DNA of 64,000 bases from Bacillota bacterium. GTDB taxonomy: Bacteria; Bacillota; Clostridia; Lachnospirales; Lachnospiraceae. Made by a program: the position numbers and the translations under genes. This document shows positions 1 through 9,292 of the stretch, piece after piece. Under the pieces are notes generated by a model. The model was not told where the DNA came from, did not search any database, and saw only the letters and a list, made by a program, of their open reading frames with translations. The stretch's first letter is position 1, and each line of letters opens with the position of its first letter. The stretch spans positions 248,001-312,000 of the forward strand of contig JAEZOB010000009.1 of the NCBI GenBank assembly GCA_023414355.1, in the 5' to 3' direction.

Positions 1-312
1 ATCGTGGCATCCTCCATCGGTGGAGGTGCCATCATGATCAATCAGATTGACGGGGTGGAAGCAGATATCTGTGCTTGTAATCCGACTCTGATCATAAATA
101 ATATTGATCAGCCCGGGCATGTGTCTCTGGTAACATCAATTCTCGGGCAAAAGTCAGTCAATATCGCTACTATGCGTATCTATCGTGACAGAAGGGGCGG
201 GAATGCCACCATGATCATCGAATGCGATCAGGAGGTTTCTGCAGAAGCGATAGAACTATTGAGATGTACAGACGGTGTAACGAAGGTTACTTATTTGAGT
301 ATGGAGGAATAA
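1..312 (+). CDS. sdaAB: L-serine dehydratase beta subunit, C-terminal part
   Basis: This is the 3' end of a gene that begins before the window; the frame is open from base 1. The visible 103 residues start in the Ser-Ile-Gly-Gly-Gly motif of the SdaAB family and continue into an ACT domain (PGHVSLVTSILG, then NIATMRIYRD). The beta subunit pairs with the alpha subunit to deaminate L-serine to pyruvate and ammonia in the cytoplasm, and the ACT domain is thought to sense serine. Its stop codon is one base from the ATG of sdaAA, so the two are translationally coupled. Identification is firm from the motif plus the neighbour. Confidence 0.93.
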   Translation: MVASSIGGGAIMINQIDGVEADICACNPTLIINNIDQPGHVSLVTSILGQKSVNIATMRIYRDRRGGNATMIIECDQEVSAEAIELLRCTDGVTKVTYLSMEE

Positions 313-313
313 C

Positions 314-1186
314 ATGAGCTTTAGATCATTGGATGAGATTGTAATGCGGTGTACAAAGACTCAGAAAAACTTCTGGAGGGTAGTTCTTGAGGAGGATATG
401 GACGAGCGGATGTCCTCTGAAGAGGAGTCCTTTCAGAAGATGACCAGATTATATCAGGCCATGAAAACTGCAGATACTGCTTATGATAAAAATCTTGAAT
501 CAGCAAGCAGGCTTGTTGGTCACGACGGAGAAAGAATGAATCAGGCATTGCTCGCAGGCAGGGTGCTGAGCGGTCCATTCATCGGAGAAGTCATAGCAAA
601 GGCACTAAAGATGGGCGAGTCCAATGCCTGTATGAAAAAGATTGTAGCTGCCCCAACGGCCGGTTCCTGTGGAGTAATACCGGCAGTTCTATTGACTTAT
701 GAAGAGAAATTTCAAGCTTCTGAGCAACGTATGATAGAAGCAATGTATGTTGCATCAGGCATCGGGCAGGTGATTGCAGCCAAAGCATTTCTTGCCGGTG
801 CTGCGGGAGGATGCCAGGCAGAGATCGGTTCGGCCAGTGCGATGGCTGCAGGTGCGCTTGCGTATTTAAACGGTGGGGATGATGAGAGCATTATCCATGC
901 AGCAGCAATGTCTTTGAAAAATCTTCTCGGTCTGGTCTGTGATACCGTCGGTGGGCTTGTTGAAGTCCCTTGTGTAAAAAGAAATGTTGTAGGAGCTGTG
1001 AATGCCATCGCCAGTGCTGATATGGCCGTCGCAGGAATACGAAGCAAAATACCACCGGATGAGGTGATTGAAGCAATGCGAGAGGTAGGGGAAGCACTGC
1101 CCAGAGCTCTTCGGGAGACAGGGGAAGGTGGATTGGCTGCCACACCGACCGGAAGAGAAATTATGAATAGGATTATGAATTCATAA
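314..1186 (+). CDS. sdaAA: L-serine dehydratase, iron-sulfur-dependent, alpha subunit
   Basis: A 290-residue protein of normal length for the separate alpha subunit of clostridial L-serine ammonia-lyase. It carries the family blocks PTAGSCGVIPAVL, AAGGCQAEIGSASAM and CDTVGGLVEVPCVKRN. By analogy with characterised family members, the cysteines in GGCQAE, CDTVGG and EVPC ligate the oxygen-sensitive [4Fe-4S] cluster whose free iron activates the serine hydroxyl. It acts with SdaAB encoded immediately upstream to make pyruvate from serine. No terminator is obvious before the next gene 54 bp downstream, so read-through into the deacetylase gene is possible. Confidence 0.95.
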   Translation: MSFRSLDEIVMRCTKTQKNFWRVVLEEDMDERMSSEEESFQKMTRLYQAMKTADTAYDKNLESASRLVGHDGERMNQALLAGRVLSGPFIGEVIAKALKMGESNACMKKIVAAPTAGSCGVIPAVLLTYEEKFQASEQRMIEAMYVASGIGQVIAAKAFLAGAAGGCQAEIGSASAMAAGALAYLNGGDDESIIHAAAMSLKNLLGLVCDTVGGLVEVPCVKRNVVGAVNAIASADMAVAGIRSKIPPDEVIEAMREVGEALPRALRETGEGGLAATPTGREIMNRIMNS

Positions 1187-1239
1187 TAGCCGAGCTAAGC
1201 CGATATATTTATAGTAAGTCTTAGTAGTATGGTGAAGCT

Positions 1240-2091
1240 ATGAAAGCAGAAAGAGGATCGGATACGAGAAAGAATAGATTGCTCAAGGAGCTTACAGAGG
1301 AGCTTCAAGATTCGAAAATATCTCCTGAGTCAAGCACCTCCGTGTTTATCAAGGTGGGGATTATGGTATTAAGCATCCTGATGCTGATTGGCTTTGGAAT
1401 CATGATTGTCCCCAATGCTGTCACAGTGTCCAATATCAGCAGCAAGAGAGATTTGCCGATCTATAGCGTGGAAACAAAGGATAAAAAGGTAGCACTTAGT
1501 TTTGATACAGTTCCGAGTAACGAGGACCTTCAGAGCATTTTGGATACGTTGGCGAAGCATAACATAAAGGCAACCTTCTTTCTTGCAGGCGACTGGATAG
1601 AGAAATATCCAGATGATGTCAAGGCAATCGTCAAAGCGGGTCATGATGTCGGCAATCATAGTGAGAACCATAGACAGATGTCAAAGCTGGATCATAAGGA
1701 ATGTACCGATGATATTATGAGGGTTCATGAGCGGATGAAGAAGTTAGCCGGGATTGATATGAATCTATTCCGTGCTCCTTATGGTGAATATAATAATCTG
1801 CTTGTAGGTACGGCAAGAGAATGTGGGTATCATACGATTCAGTGGGATGTGGACAGTGAGGACTGGAAGGACTACGGAACGGACAGCATCATCAAGTCTG
1901 TTGTAGATAACAAACACCTTGGCAACGGTTCCATCATCCTGCTGCACAGCGGCACAAAGTATACCTCAGAAGCACTGGAGGGTGTGATTACAGGACTTCA
2001 GGAGAAGGGGTATGAACTCATACCTGTATCAAAGCTGATCTATACAGGGAAGTATACTGTGGATGGTACAGGGAGGCAATTTGTGAAGTAA
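1240..2091 (+). CDS. Membrane-anchored polysaccharide deacetylase (NodB family, PdaB-like)
   Basis: A 283-residue protein with a basic N-terminus, one transmembrane segment at about residues 36-58 and an extracellular NodB domain at about 80-270. Visible motifs are SFDTVPSNED (motif 1), HSENH (metal-binding His pair), FRAPYGEYN, QWDVDSEDW and ILLHSG. Motif 1 has Asp-Thr instead of Asp-Asp, as in the clostridial PdaB-like branch where the motif reads SFDAAWGNED; the downstream NED may supply the missing acid. It probably deacetylates peptidoglycan or another amino-sugar polymer at the cell surface. Fragments of its 3' end recur four times further along on the same strand, so this intact gene is the parent or closest relative of a dispersed repeat. 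A strong terminator follows. Confidence 0.88.
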   Translation: MKAERGSDTRKNRLLKELTEELQDSKISPESSTSVFIKVGIMVLSILMLIGFGIMIVPNAVTVSNISSKRDLPIYSVETKDKKVALSFDTVPSNEDLQSILDTLAKHNIKATFFLAGDWIEKYPDDVKAIVKAGHDVGNHSENHRQMSKLDHKECTDDIMRVHERMKKLAGIDMNLFRAPYGEYNNLLVGTARECGYHTIQWDVDSEDWKDYGTDSIIKSVVDNKHLGNGSIILLHSGTKYTSEALEGVITGLQEKGYELIPVSKLIYTGKYTVDGTGRQFVK

Positions 2092-2104
2092 TTTAATTAT
2101 ATTT

Positions 2105-2136
2105 AAGCTTGCAAGATTAATTGCAAGCTTTTTTTA
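2105..2136 (+). terminator. Rho-independent terminator after polysaccharide deacetylase
   Basis: A perfect 10-bp inverted repeat (AAGCTTGCAA, loop of six bases, TTGCAAGCTT) runs into a T tract. It lies 13 bp after the deacetylase stop codon. Confidence 0.93.
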
Positions 2137-2322
2137 TGTTGAAGAAATTATTGCCATTTGGATTAATAAGTTATTGCTATAGACTTACAGTACAATTATA
2201 ATAATTGATATAAACATGCATGTCAGATTCTGATAGTAGTTTATGACTTAAAAAGAACTTTGAGCTTAAGCATTTGACTATAAGTAATCAGATTTATAAT
2301 AGTATGAATGAAAGGATTCTGT

Positions 2323-4425
2323 ATGAAAGCATATCAGCTAAAAATCGCAATTAAGAATTCAAAACCACCTATTTGGAGACGATGTATTATTCCAGCTGGG
2401 ATTACATTTTCACAACTCTGTGTTATTTTAAATGAGGTTATGGGGTGGTCTGGGTACCATTTATCAGAATTTGAATTTTATCATTTGCAGCTCCAATTAC
2501 AGGAGAAAGACGATTTTAATGATTTTATGCCTATATGGGATTTTGATTTATTAGATTCATCTAAAACATATATTAATGAATACATGGAGCAACAGAAATG
2601 GTTTACCTATACCTATGATTTTGGTGATGACTGGCAGCATAGGGTGACTATAGAAAAAATTATTGAGGACTATCCGAACAATTATCCTCAGGTAATCAGG
2701 TATAAGGGTGATTGCCCAATGGAAGATTGCGGCGGCATAGAGGGATATTATGAATGCATCGATGTGATTGAAAATTTTGATCATCCGGAAAGTGATGAGC
2801 GAAGAAGATGGGCAGAGTCACAAGGATATGGGAATACTTATGACATGGATGAAGTGAACAAAGATTTACAGGAAACATGCTATGTCATTTTTGGTAAAGG
2901 TGATAAGCGGAAAAAACATGATATCTATGAAGATATGTTGAATAATAAGTTTGGGCTGATAGCATCAAAAACAGCAAAAAATCTCGAAAAGAAGATACAA
3001 TCTAAGAGTCATAAAACCGATGACCTTTTACAACAGATTGCTAATCGAGTTAGTATATTGGCCGCAAATAAAATATCTCAGGAAAACCCCGGAGGGACAG
3101 ATACGGTATCTTTGAAGGAGGATATTTCGGAAGATTTTATCCAAGCTGAAGCTAAAAAGTATATAGAAGAGATACTCTCGAAGAATAGTAAGTCCAGAAA
3201 ATTACAATTAATAGAACTACTTAACTCCTATGGAAAAGAAGATTTGAAGGATCTGGCATTTATTCATGATTTGAGAAATATATCCTCTCTGAAGAAAGCC
3301 GAATTGGCTAACAGATTGAAGGATAAGATGTTATTACCGGAGACACTTCGTGATACGTGTGTAGTATTACCAGAGGATGAAATTCGAACATTTGAAAGAA
3401 TAGCAGAATGTAACATACCCTATTATATTAAGAAAAGCGAGGAAGACTTGCTTCAGAAATTTATCGATCAGGGGTATATCGGAATATGTATGGATGATCA
3501 GGTAGATATACCAGAGGATGTAATACAGTTATATCAACAAATAAATACGGTTCAATTTCAAAATCTCAGAAAACGTATCAGTTGGCTGGTAGCATGCTTT
3601 AACATGGCAACCTGGTTTTATGGTGCGGTTCCGGCTGATATAATGATAAAGGTATTTAATCAGAAAAAAGGTTTAAAGACAGATCGTTACCAGTTATTAG
3701 AAGATTATGAAAAAATCCCATGGAATCGGAAGAACTTTGTACTAATAAATGATCTATTTGTACATAGGAATCTTCTGGAAAATGATAATTATATCTATCT
3801 AATGAGAAACCAAGGAGATAAGAAGTATTATATTCCAACAGAACAAGAAATTTTAGATATTAAGCGAGAGTATTTTTTGACGAAAGATTCTGCAGTAATG
3901 AATCTAATACATTACTTTGTAAAGAGGCTTGATATACCGGAAGATGAAGCAACATTAGTCGTAAGAGATATTCAGTATGATATCAACGGTGGGGGTAGTA
4001 TGCACGATATTTTTGATATCGTGAATGACAGGGGGATTTGTTTTAAAGAGGAAAATGATTTTAAGCAAATTGTTCCATTGATAAACGACTTATGGAATAA
4101 TACAAGAATGCTATTGAATCGAGGTTTTATGCCCAGTGAACTATTTCAAGATGAAAGGATGAAACTGCGTCCCTTCGGTCCTAATCATATGCCTACTATC
4201 GTTGCGGGCAGCAGTGAGGCTGCAAAGTTGCTGATGGAAAGCAAGGAACATATAGAAAAACTGGGATTTCCAATTGACTTTGAATCCAATGTAAAAGAAA
4301 TATCGGTATATTCTATGCCATCAGGTGTTGATGGTTCAATAGAAATGAAAACAAACAAGATATATCCGAATGATCCATGCCCTTGCGGTAGTGGTAAGAA
4401 ATATAAGAAATGTTGTGGAAGATAG
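2323..4425 (+). CDS. pRiA4b ORF-3-like protein with C-terminal SEC-C zinc motif
   Basis: About 700 residues. The N-terminal ~190 residues match the plasmid pRiA4b ORF-3-like fold (KIAIKNSKPPIWRR, GWSGYHLSEF, YTYDFGDDWQHRV, GDCPMEDCGG). The last ~20 residues form a SEC-C motif (NDPCPCGSGKKYKKCCG) that binds zinc through Cys-X-Cys and Cys-Cys. The ~480-residue middle is acidic, probably helical, and not recognised. The ATG at 2323 is preferred over 2308 because AAAGGA lies six bases before it. Such proteins are common in mobile and accessory regions and their role is not established. The gene stands alone, 70 bp before a DUF3990 gene, in an AT-rich stretch. Confidence 0.8.
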   Translation: MKAYQLKIAIKNSKPPIWRRCIIPAGITFSQLCVILNEVMGWSGYHLSEFEFYHLQLQLQEKDDFNDFMPIWDFDLLDSSKTYINEYMEQQKWFTYTYDFGDDWQHRVTIEKIIEDYPNNYPQVIRYKGDCPMEDCGGIEGYYECIDVIENFDHPESDERRRWAESQGYGNTYDMDEVNKDLQETCYVIFGKGDKRKKHDIYEDMLNNKFGLIASKTAKNLEKKIQSKSHKTDDLLQQIANRVSILAANKISQENPGGTDTVSLKEDISEDFIQAEAKKYIEEILSKNSKSRKLQLIELLNSYGKEDLKDLAFIHDLRNISSLKKAELANRLKDKMLLPETLRDTCVVLPEDEIRTFERIAECNIPYYIKKSEEDLLQKFIDQGYIGICMDDQVDIPEDVIQLYQQINTVQFQNLRKRISWLVACFNMATWFYGAVPADIMIKVFNQKKGLKTDRYQLLEDYEKIPWNRKNFVLINDLFVHRNLLENDNYIYLMRNQGDKKYYIPTEQEILDIKREYFLTKDSAVMNLIHYFVKRLDIPEDEATLVVRDIQYDINGGGSMHDIFDIVNDRGICFKEENDFKQIVPLINDLWNNTRMLLNRGFMPSELFQDERMKLRPFGPNHMPTIVAGSSEAAKLLMESKEHIEKLGFPIDFESNVKEISVYSMPSGVDGSIEMKTNKIYPNDPCPCGSGKKYKKCCGR

Positions 4426-4497
4426 ACATGCTTATTATTTTAATATTATTAATAAGAAGCAACTCATCGTAATATTCATAAGCAGTGGAGGTAAAAA

Positions 4498-4956
4498 ATG
4501 AAATTATATCATGCAAGCGGAGAGGCAGTTGAATTTCCTGAAATCCGGAAAGGAAAATATGGTAAGGATTTTTCTTGGGGCTTTTATTGCACAGAAGACT
4601 ATGAACAAGCCAAGAGATGGGCGAGAAGGAATAGAGAGACTCCGACAATTAATATTTATGACTTTGAATACAATAATGACCTTAGGGTATTAAGATTTCC
4701 GGAAATGACTGATGAATGGCTTGATTTTATATCATCCTGCAGAGCAGGAGGTATTCATAATTATGATATTGTAGAAGGACCGATGGCTGATGATACAGTA
4801 TGGAACTATGTGAATGACTTCCTATCAGGAGATATTTCTAGAACAGCATTTTGGGAATTGGCCAAGTTCAAATACCCGACACATCAGATTAGTTTTCATA
4901 CCTTAAAGGCATTGGATTGTCTGAAGTTTGAAAGGAGTGAGCTTCTTGCTGAGTGA
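4498..4956 (+). CDS. DUF3990 family protein, possible ADP-ribosyltransferase-like toxin
   Basis: A 152-residue cytoplasmic protein with the DUF3990 pattern: LYHAS at the start, then DFSWGFYCTEDYEQAKRWARR and NIYDFEY. The family is thought to be related to ADP-ribosyltransferases; the LYHAS and GFY-T-QA-WA blocks are the usual conserved core. GGAGG lies eight bases before the ATG. It overlaps the next gene, which begins inside its last codons, so the two are co-translated like a toxin with its partner. That functional reading is inference: no activity can be deduced from the sequence alone. Confidence 0.72.
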   Translation: MKLYHASGEAVEFPEIRKGKYGKDFSWGFYCTEDYEQAKRWARRNRETPTINIYDFEYNNDLRVLRFPEMTDEWLDFISSCRAGGIHNYDIVEGPMADDTVWNYVNDFLSGDISRTAFWELAKFKYPTHQISFHTLKALDCLKFERSELLAE

Positions 4957-5392
4957 GCAGGATAAGAATAACATGTTCTATGTTTGTTCCCTAATAGAAT
5001 ATCTTGGAAGAAAAACTAAAAACAGAAGAGCTGAGATAGTTAGGTTATTAGGAAAAAAGGAAATTGAGAGACAACTGGAGTTAGCAGAAGTAAATCATAG
5101 TTTATCAATGGAACAGGTTGCAGACGAATTAGCGGATGAATTTCATATATTAAGAGGCAACTATGATTCTGTAGGTAAATGCTATTATACTGTACCAAGT
5201 GTTTATGGGATTGCAAAGAATTATCAAAGATTAATAATTAATGATGTTAATGCAGGAAAAACAATATCAGATGCTTTTTATGATGTATTCCAGTCTTTTA
5301 TAAGTGATGATATATCTGATTTTAATTCTTCAGTATACTATAGCAGTCCGGAGTACCTACAGGTTTCATATGAAGAGGGAAGATTATTATAG
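4946..5392 (+). CDS. Uncharacterised partner of the DUF3990 gene
   Basis: A 148-residue soluble protein read from a TTG start at 4946, with AAAGGAG eight bases upstream; the start overlaps the DUF3990 stop codon by 11 bp. An in-frame upstream TTG at 4928 has no ribosome binding site. The N-terminal 45 residues look helical (SLIEYLGRKTKNRRAEIVRLLG) and a second block reads VADELADEFHI. I do not recognise the family. The tight overlap and conserved layout suggest an antitoxin, immunity or target-specifying role for the DUF3990 product, by inference only. Confidence 0.6.
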   Translation: MLSEQDKNNMFYVCSLIEYLGRKTKNRRAEIVRLLGKKEIERQLELAEVNHSLSMEQVADELADEFHILRGNYDSVGKCYYTVPSVYGIAKNYQRLIINDVNAGKTISDAFYDVFQSFISDDISDFNSSVYYSSPEYLQVSYEEGRLL

Positions 5393-5403
5393 ATGGTATT
5401 TGA

Positions 5404-5637
5404 ATGGTTCATATTATGAGTGGAAAAAAGAAGAAAATTAATAAGAACGACCCGGAGATATGGACTGAAGAACAATATGAACAGTATATGAAAGGTCTTT
5501 ATGATCTGGATTCTATTGCGGGTTATACAGAGGGAGGAGTACCATATGGAAATCCGATGGATTATGGTGCTGAAGGGATTGGATTATTTGTAGAGCGTTC
5601 ATATAATAACGAGTGGGAAGAACTACCTTTTAGTTAG
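5404..5637 (+). CDS. Small hypothetical protein
   Basis: A 77-residue hydrophilic protein with a Lys-rich start followed by an acidic, Tyr- and Gly-rich body (SIAGYTEGGVPYGNPMDYGA). It starts 12 bp after the preceding gene, so it is likely the third gene of the DUF3990 operon. An in-frame ATG at 5416 is an alternative start. No family is recognised and no signal peptide or membrane segment is visible. Confidence 0.5.
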   Translation: MVHIMSGKKKKINKNDPEIWTEEQYEQYMKGLYDLDSIAGYTEGGVPYGNPMDYGAEGIGLFVERSYNNEWEELPFS

Positions 5638-5670
5638 GTATAGCAATTAATCTTTGAAGGGTGTGGTTTA

Positions 5671-5934
5671 GTGAATAGGACGAAACCGGAAGAAGCTGTG
5701 AAAGAGCTTACTATGTTATTGATGTATCTAACAAGATTTCATGAGAAGAATCATCTTATTGAAACATGTGATATAGCTTGGAAAGGATATGATTTCGACA
5801 TCATAAATAAATAAGAGGATGAAGATTTTATATATCAGGGGAGTCATAAATCTAAATCTGTGGTTATAACAGAAAAAGGAATAGAGCTTTCAAGGCAACT
5901 ATTAGAAAAATTCCATATTGATGATTGGAAGTAA
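5671..5934 (+). pseudogene. DUF6429-like protein interrupted by a nonsense codon
   Basis: A GTG-started reading frame of 87 codons broken by one in-frame TAA at 5812-5814. The two halves join into a plausible small winged-helix-like protein: AVKELTMLLMYLTRF, then WKGYDFDIINK, stop, EDEDFIYQGSHKSKSVVITEKGIELS. That order matches my memory of the DUF6429 family. The reading frame is otherwise intact, so the lesion looks recent, or is a sequencing error. The role of the family is unknown. It is the last gene of the small DUF3990 island before a deacetylase fragment. Confidence 0.6.
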
Positions 5935-5982
5935 AATTACTAATTTTAATAATTACAATTAGCTGACAATACTCAAACCCTT

Positions 5983-6255
5983 ATTATCACTGGTTTTAAA
6001 GGTGTTGCGTACGATGATTCCGAGGACTGGAAGGACTACAGCGCAGAAAGTATTATTGATTCCGTAGTAGACAATAATCATCTGGGCAACGGCTCCATCA
6101 TCCTTTTACACAATGGCACAAAGTATACCTCAGAAGCACTGGAGGGTGTGATCACGGGCTTGCAGGAGAAGGGATATGAGTTGGTGCCAGTGTCGAAGCT
6201 GATCTATACAGGGAAATATACTGTGGATGGTACAGGGAGGCAGTTTGCGAGGTGA
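5983..6255 (+). pseudogene. 3' fragment of polysaccharide deacetylase (copy 2)
   Basis: About 85 codons matching the last third of the deacetylase at 1240-2091: DSEDWKDY, then HLGNGSIILLH, TKYTSEALEGVITGLQ and GKYTVDGTGRQF before the stop. No start codon or N-terminal domain is present. Its first residues (TGFKGVAYDD) differ from the parent but resemble the fragment near 16.9 kb (TAFKVVAYVD), so those two fragments share the same chimeric junction. Confidence 0.85.
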
Positions 6256-6319
6256 GAATGGATAGTAATATATGGAGACTATGAGATAATTTAAAGTATT
6301 TAATTGAATAAGATGATAT

Positions 6320-6375
6320 GGGTGAGAAGCCTTTTCATTTTTTTATGAATGGAGAAGGCGGTCTCACCCTTTTTA
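6320..6375 (+). terminator. Rho-independent terminator after deacetylase fragment
   Basis: An inverted repeat GGGTGAGA ... TCTCACCC with inner pairing (AGCCTT / AAGGCGG) is followed by CTTTTT. It ends the 2.3-6.3 kb island. Confidence 0.8.
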
Positions 6376-6530
6376 TGCCGGATAGAGATACTGAAATGGC
6401 AGAACATTACTGTGCATACTAATTTCATATCAATCCCCAATAATTAACTAATGAAATCCGAGAGCAACATAGCTACACTCAGGTATGTATTGTAACCTTA
6501 AGGTTTATATGAATTATTAGGAGTGTTGAG

Positions 6531-6818
6531 ATGAAAAAGATATTCAAAAAAGCCTGTGCGATGCTGCTGATTGTAGCTATGATCGCTGGTGTTGCACCAA
6601 GTTCGGTAAAAGCGGAAGGAAAGACACAGACAGAGGGTGAAGTAGCAAATAATACATATACGGAAAATTCCGAACCACAGACGGGCTAGGCTATGCAGGA
6701 GTATGCATTTACAGAGGGTGCGGTTACAGAAGATTACCTCCTCAATACCATTACCTATGAGTACACCAAATGGACAATAACCGAATACCTCTTGAGGAAA
6801 GAAACTCGTCTAAAATAA
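6531..6818 (+). pseudogene. Remnant of a secreted protein gene with an in-frame stop
   Basis: The ATG at 6531 has AGGAG upstream and encodes a clear signal peptide (KKIFKKACAMLLIVAMIAG, ending VKA). After 52 codons there is a TAG at 6687-6689; the same frame then continues for 42 codons (QEYAFTEGAVTEDYLLNT) to a TAA. The far end runs antisense over the tail of another degraded gene. It is the start of a secreted protein whose body has been lost; the family is not recognisable. Confidence 0.6.
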
Positions 6819-7655
6819 AGCCGGTAACAAATAATAACACAATCAAAAAGGTCGTTCTCAGAAACTTATACAACTTGAGAATTTCAATATTTTTACGATA
6901 TCGATAATAGATAAAAGCATTATATATAACGATTACAACAAAAAACTCGTCATCAATTAGGTTTAGATAGGATGGTAAAAATAGTCTGTGAACACCGGTA
7001 TCTCTGAGAATACAGAAGCACCAAAGGACGATTGCAAACAGTAATAGAATTTTATTTGCTCTTCCTGAAAAAGGAACGAGATGTATTCTATTAATTAAGA
7101 AAGTGAGAAATAGAAAAAGAAAAAGATTCCAAGGAACTGAACTGGATATATGAACATAGGTAAGGAATCGCTTTGGCGTGTTGCAATATGGTCCAGGTAG
7201 GCTTGTATTATCGTAGCTAATATATTACGCAAAACAATCCAAAAAAATAAGAAATGTTTTATTATCTCATTTTTGTTGTTTCTATGTATCGTAAAGAAAC
7301 AGCCCAAGCAAAATGTGCCAATAGCCAATGCTATTAGATAATAGAGTGTAAATAGATTTCCATAATATTTTCGCATTCTATAAAAGAGTTTCTTATAAAT
7401 CATGTGTAATAATAACAAAGTATACAATGAAAATCATTCCTGTCCTCTCGAGCCAAACAGTATATAGAAATATATCGAGATAAAGAATGCCATAACTTAA
7501 AAAAACAGCGGAGAAAGTATAGCATTTGGCATCACTCGATACATGTGGAGGCGTGCTGTCTGCTATATAAGGTGTAAGGCTTGAAATTGTGGGTTTCCAA
7601 ACATTAGAGTTTCTCAGATTTTCAACGCTATTTAACTGGATATTAATTAAGTGGC
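6751..7655 (-). pseudogene. Degenerate polytopic membrane protein
   Basis: Three reading-frame segments on the minus strand join into one hydrophobic protein of about 290 residues if frameshifts are allowed near 7400 and 7100. Segment one has TISSLTPYIADSTPPHVSSD, then FLSYGILYLDIFLYTVW. The middle segment (7095-7427) has three to four membrane helices. The last contains LINRIHLVPFSGRANKILLL and FLRTTFLIVLLFVTGFIL. No intact start is present and the gene directly follows the histidine kinase gene. It may once have encoded a membrane sensor or transporter; the family is not recognised. Confidence 0.55.
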
Positions 7656-7666
7656 ATAGCGACTAA

Positions 7667-8560
7667 CTACCTTTCAAGCGGTAAAAGAACCGTGAAAGTT
7701 GTTCCTTTATTTGGAATACTTGCTACCTGAATTGTACCCTTATGTTCCTGTACAATCCATCTTGCTATAGACAGTCCAAGACCTGAGCCATCTTCATTTA
7801 GATTTCTGGTCTTTGCAACACGGTAAAAGCGGTCAAATATTTTATCCAAATGTTCATTTTCTATGCCGTATCCAGTGTCTGAAATTATCAATTCTACTTT
7901 TTTCTCATGGCGTGTTAATGCTACGGTAACTGTTCCAGGACCAACCGCGTAGTGAAGTGCGTTATCTACAAGAATGACGATAAGCTGTTTAATCCATTTT
8001 CTATCACCGTGAAAAGCAACTCTATTATTTATGCTGATTTCAAGCGTAATATTTTTTCGATTGGCAACAGGATCAAATGGTACAAGTGCTTCATCAATGG
8101 CTTCGTCAAGCATGAAGGTTTCCGATTCAAGAGTTTGTTGGTCTGTATCAGCCCGTGATAAAGTAAGCAAATCGTTAACCAGCTTTGCCATACGTTTGTT
8201 CTCGGCTTCTATATTTTTCAACCATTTCATCTGACTACTCACTGTTTCTTCCGGATTATCCATCACTAATTCCAAATTTGTCTGTATAACAGCAATAGGA
8301 GTACGCAGTTCATGGGAAGCATCGGCGGTGAAATCAAGTTGTTTCTGCCAAGCAACCTTAATTGGAGCTATAGCCATTTTAGACAGTAGCCAGCTTCCGA
8401 TAAATACCATACCAATGATTAGTATAATTATTACCAACGACCTTTGAATGGGTAAGTCGTTTCTTGGCCCTATATAGACAAGAAAAGCAAGTATCATTAT
8501 TATTGTAGTGATGACTAAAACACTAAATAGAATAAACCGTTTTCGTAAATTATTAATCAT
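7667..8560 (-). CDS. Sensor histidine kinase, short extracellular loop
   Basis: A 297-residue membrane kinase. Two transmembrane helices (about 9-30 and 42-60) enclose only ~11 outside residues, as in intramembrane-sensing kinases. The HisKA box DASHELRTP has the phospho-acceptor His83; the ATPase domain has DNALHYA (N box), DTGYGI (G1) and GSGLGLS (G2). It should phosphorylate the response regulator whose gene overlaps it by 8 bp upstream. Repeated operators next to this pair and before the ABC transporter genes suggest the system controls the ABC exporter and itself, as antimicrobial-peptide detoxification systems do. The ligand is unknown. Confidence 0.9.
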   Translation of the reverse strand: MINNLRKRFILFSVLVITTIIMILAFLVYIGPRNDLPIQRSLVIIILIIGMVFIGSWLLSKMAIAPIKVAWQKQLDFTADASHELRTPIAVIQTNLELVMDNPEETVSSQMKWLKNIEAENKRMAKLVNDLLTLSRADTDQQTLESETFMLDEAIDEALVPFDPVANRKNITLEISINNRVAFHGDRKWIKQLIVILVDNALHYAVGPGTVTVALTRHEKKVELIISDTGYGIENEHLDKIFDRFYRVAKTRNLNEDGSGLGLSIARWIVQEHKGTIQVASIPNKGTTFTVLLPLER

Positions 8561-9236
8561 ATGATATCTCCTTCAGGCAATATCCAACACCACGAATGGT
8601 ATTAAGAGCAACGTCACACTCATAAAAATTTATTTTTTTTCGTAAATAATAGATATATAATTCCACACCCTCCAGTACTACATCTTTATCAAATCCCCAT
8701 ACCCTATCAAATATCAACTCCTTACTAAGAACTTGTCCTTGATTACGTATAAGAAATTCTAATAATTGTGCTTCTTTTAATGTCAGCTTGACTTTTTGTT
8801 CCATATAAGTAGCTTGGCAGTTTTTTACGTCTAGTTGTAGGGTGCCTACGGATACTTTTTGATTTGATACCATGTTGACTGATCGTCGCCCCAAAGCCCT
8901 TATCCTTGCCAGCAATTCATCTTTGGAAAACGGTTTAGTCAGATAATCGTCCGCACCTGCGTCCAGACCTTCGATCTTATTTGTTAACGCATCTTTTGCA
9001 GTGAGAAGAATAACCGGAGTCGCTATACCTATTACCCGTAAATATCTTAATATTTCAACACCCTCTTTGCCGGGAAGCATCCGGTCAAGAATAATGACAT
9101 CGTAGATACCAGACTCAGCTAAAGCCTGCCCATCTATTCCATCGCTTGTCGAATCTACTTGATAGTTTTGCTTTTTCAAAATCTGTACAAGAGCTTCAGC
9201 CAATCGCAATTCATCTTCTACCAACAATATTTTCAA
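8553..9236 (-). CDS. OmpR/PhoB-family response regulator
   Basis: 227 residues: a receiver domain with phospho-acceptor Asp51 (VIILDRMLPG), the switch Thr in LLTAKDA and Lys in DDYLTKPFS, then a winged-helix DNA-binding domain (LTLKEAQLLEFLIRNQGQVLS, VYIYYLRKKI-like ending). It is the first gene of the operon with the kinase. Its own start is preceded on the minus strand by the tandem site at 9293-9311, and the same motif in opposite orientation controls the divergent gene at 9394, so autoregulation is likely. Confidence 0.92.
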   Translation of the reverse strand: MKILLVEDELRLAEALVQILKKQNYQVDSTSDGIDGQALAESGIYDVIILDRMLPGKEGVEILRYLRVIGIATPVILLTAKDALTNKIEGLDAGADDYLTKPFSKDELLARIRALGRRSVNMVSNQKVSVGTLQLDVKNCQATYMEQKVKLTLKEAQLLEFLIRNQGQVLSKELIFDRVWGFDKDVVLEGVELYIYYLRKKINFYECDVALNTIRGVGYCLKEISYD

Positions 9237-9292
9237 ATTAAATTCACCACCTTATCTACAAAAGTATTATATGGCTATTATAATATATTTTC

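Noticed and set aside
712..1143. Long antisense frame opposite sdaAA
   Set aside because: It is a shadow of the real gene, with low-complexity Ala/Pro composition and no ribosome binding site.
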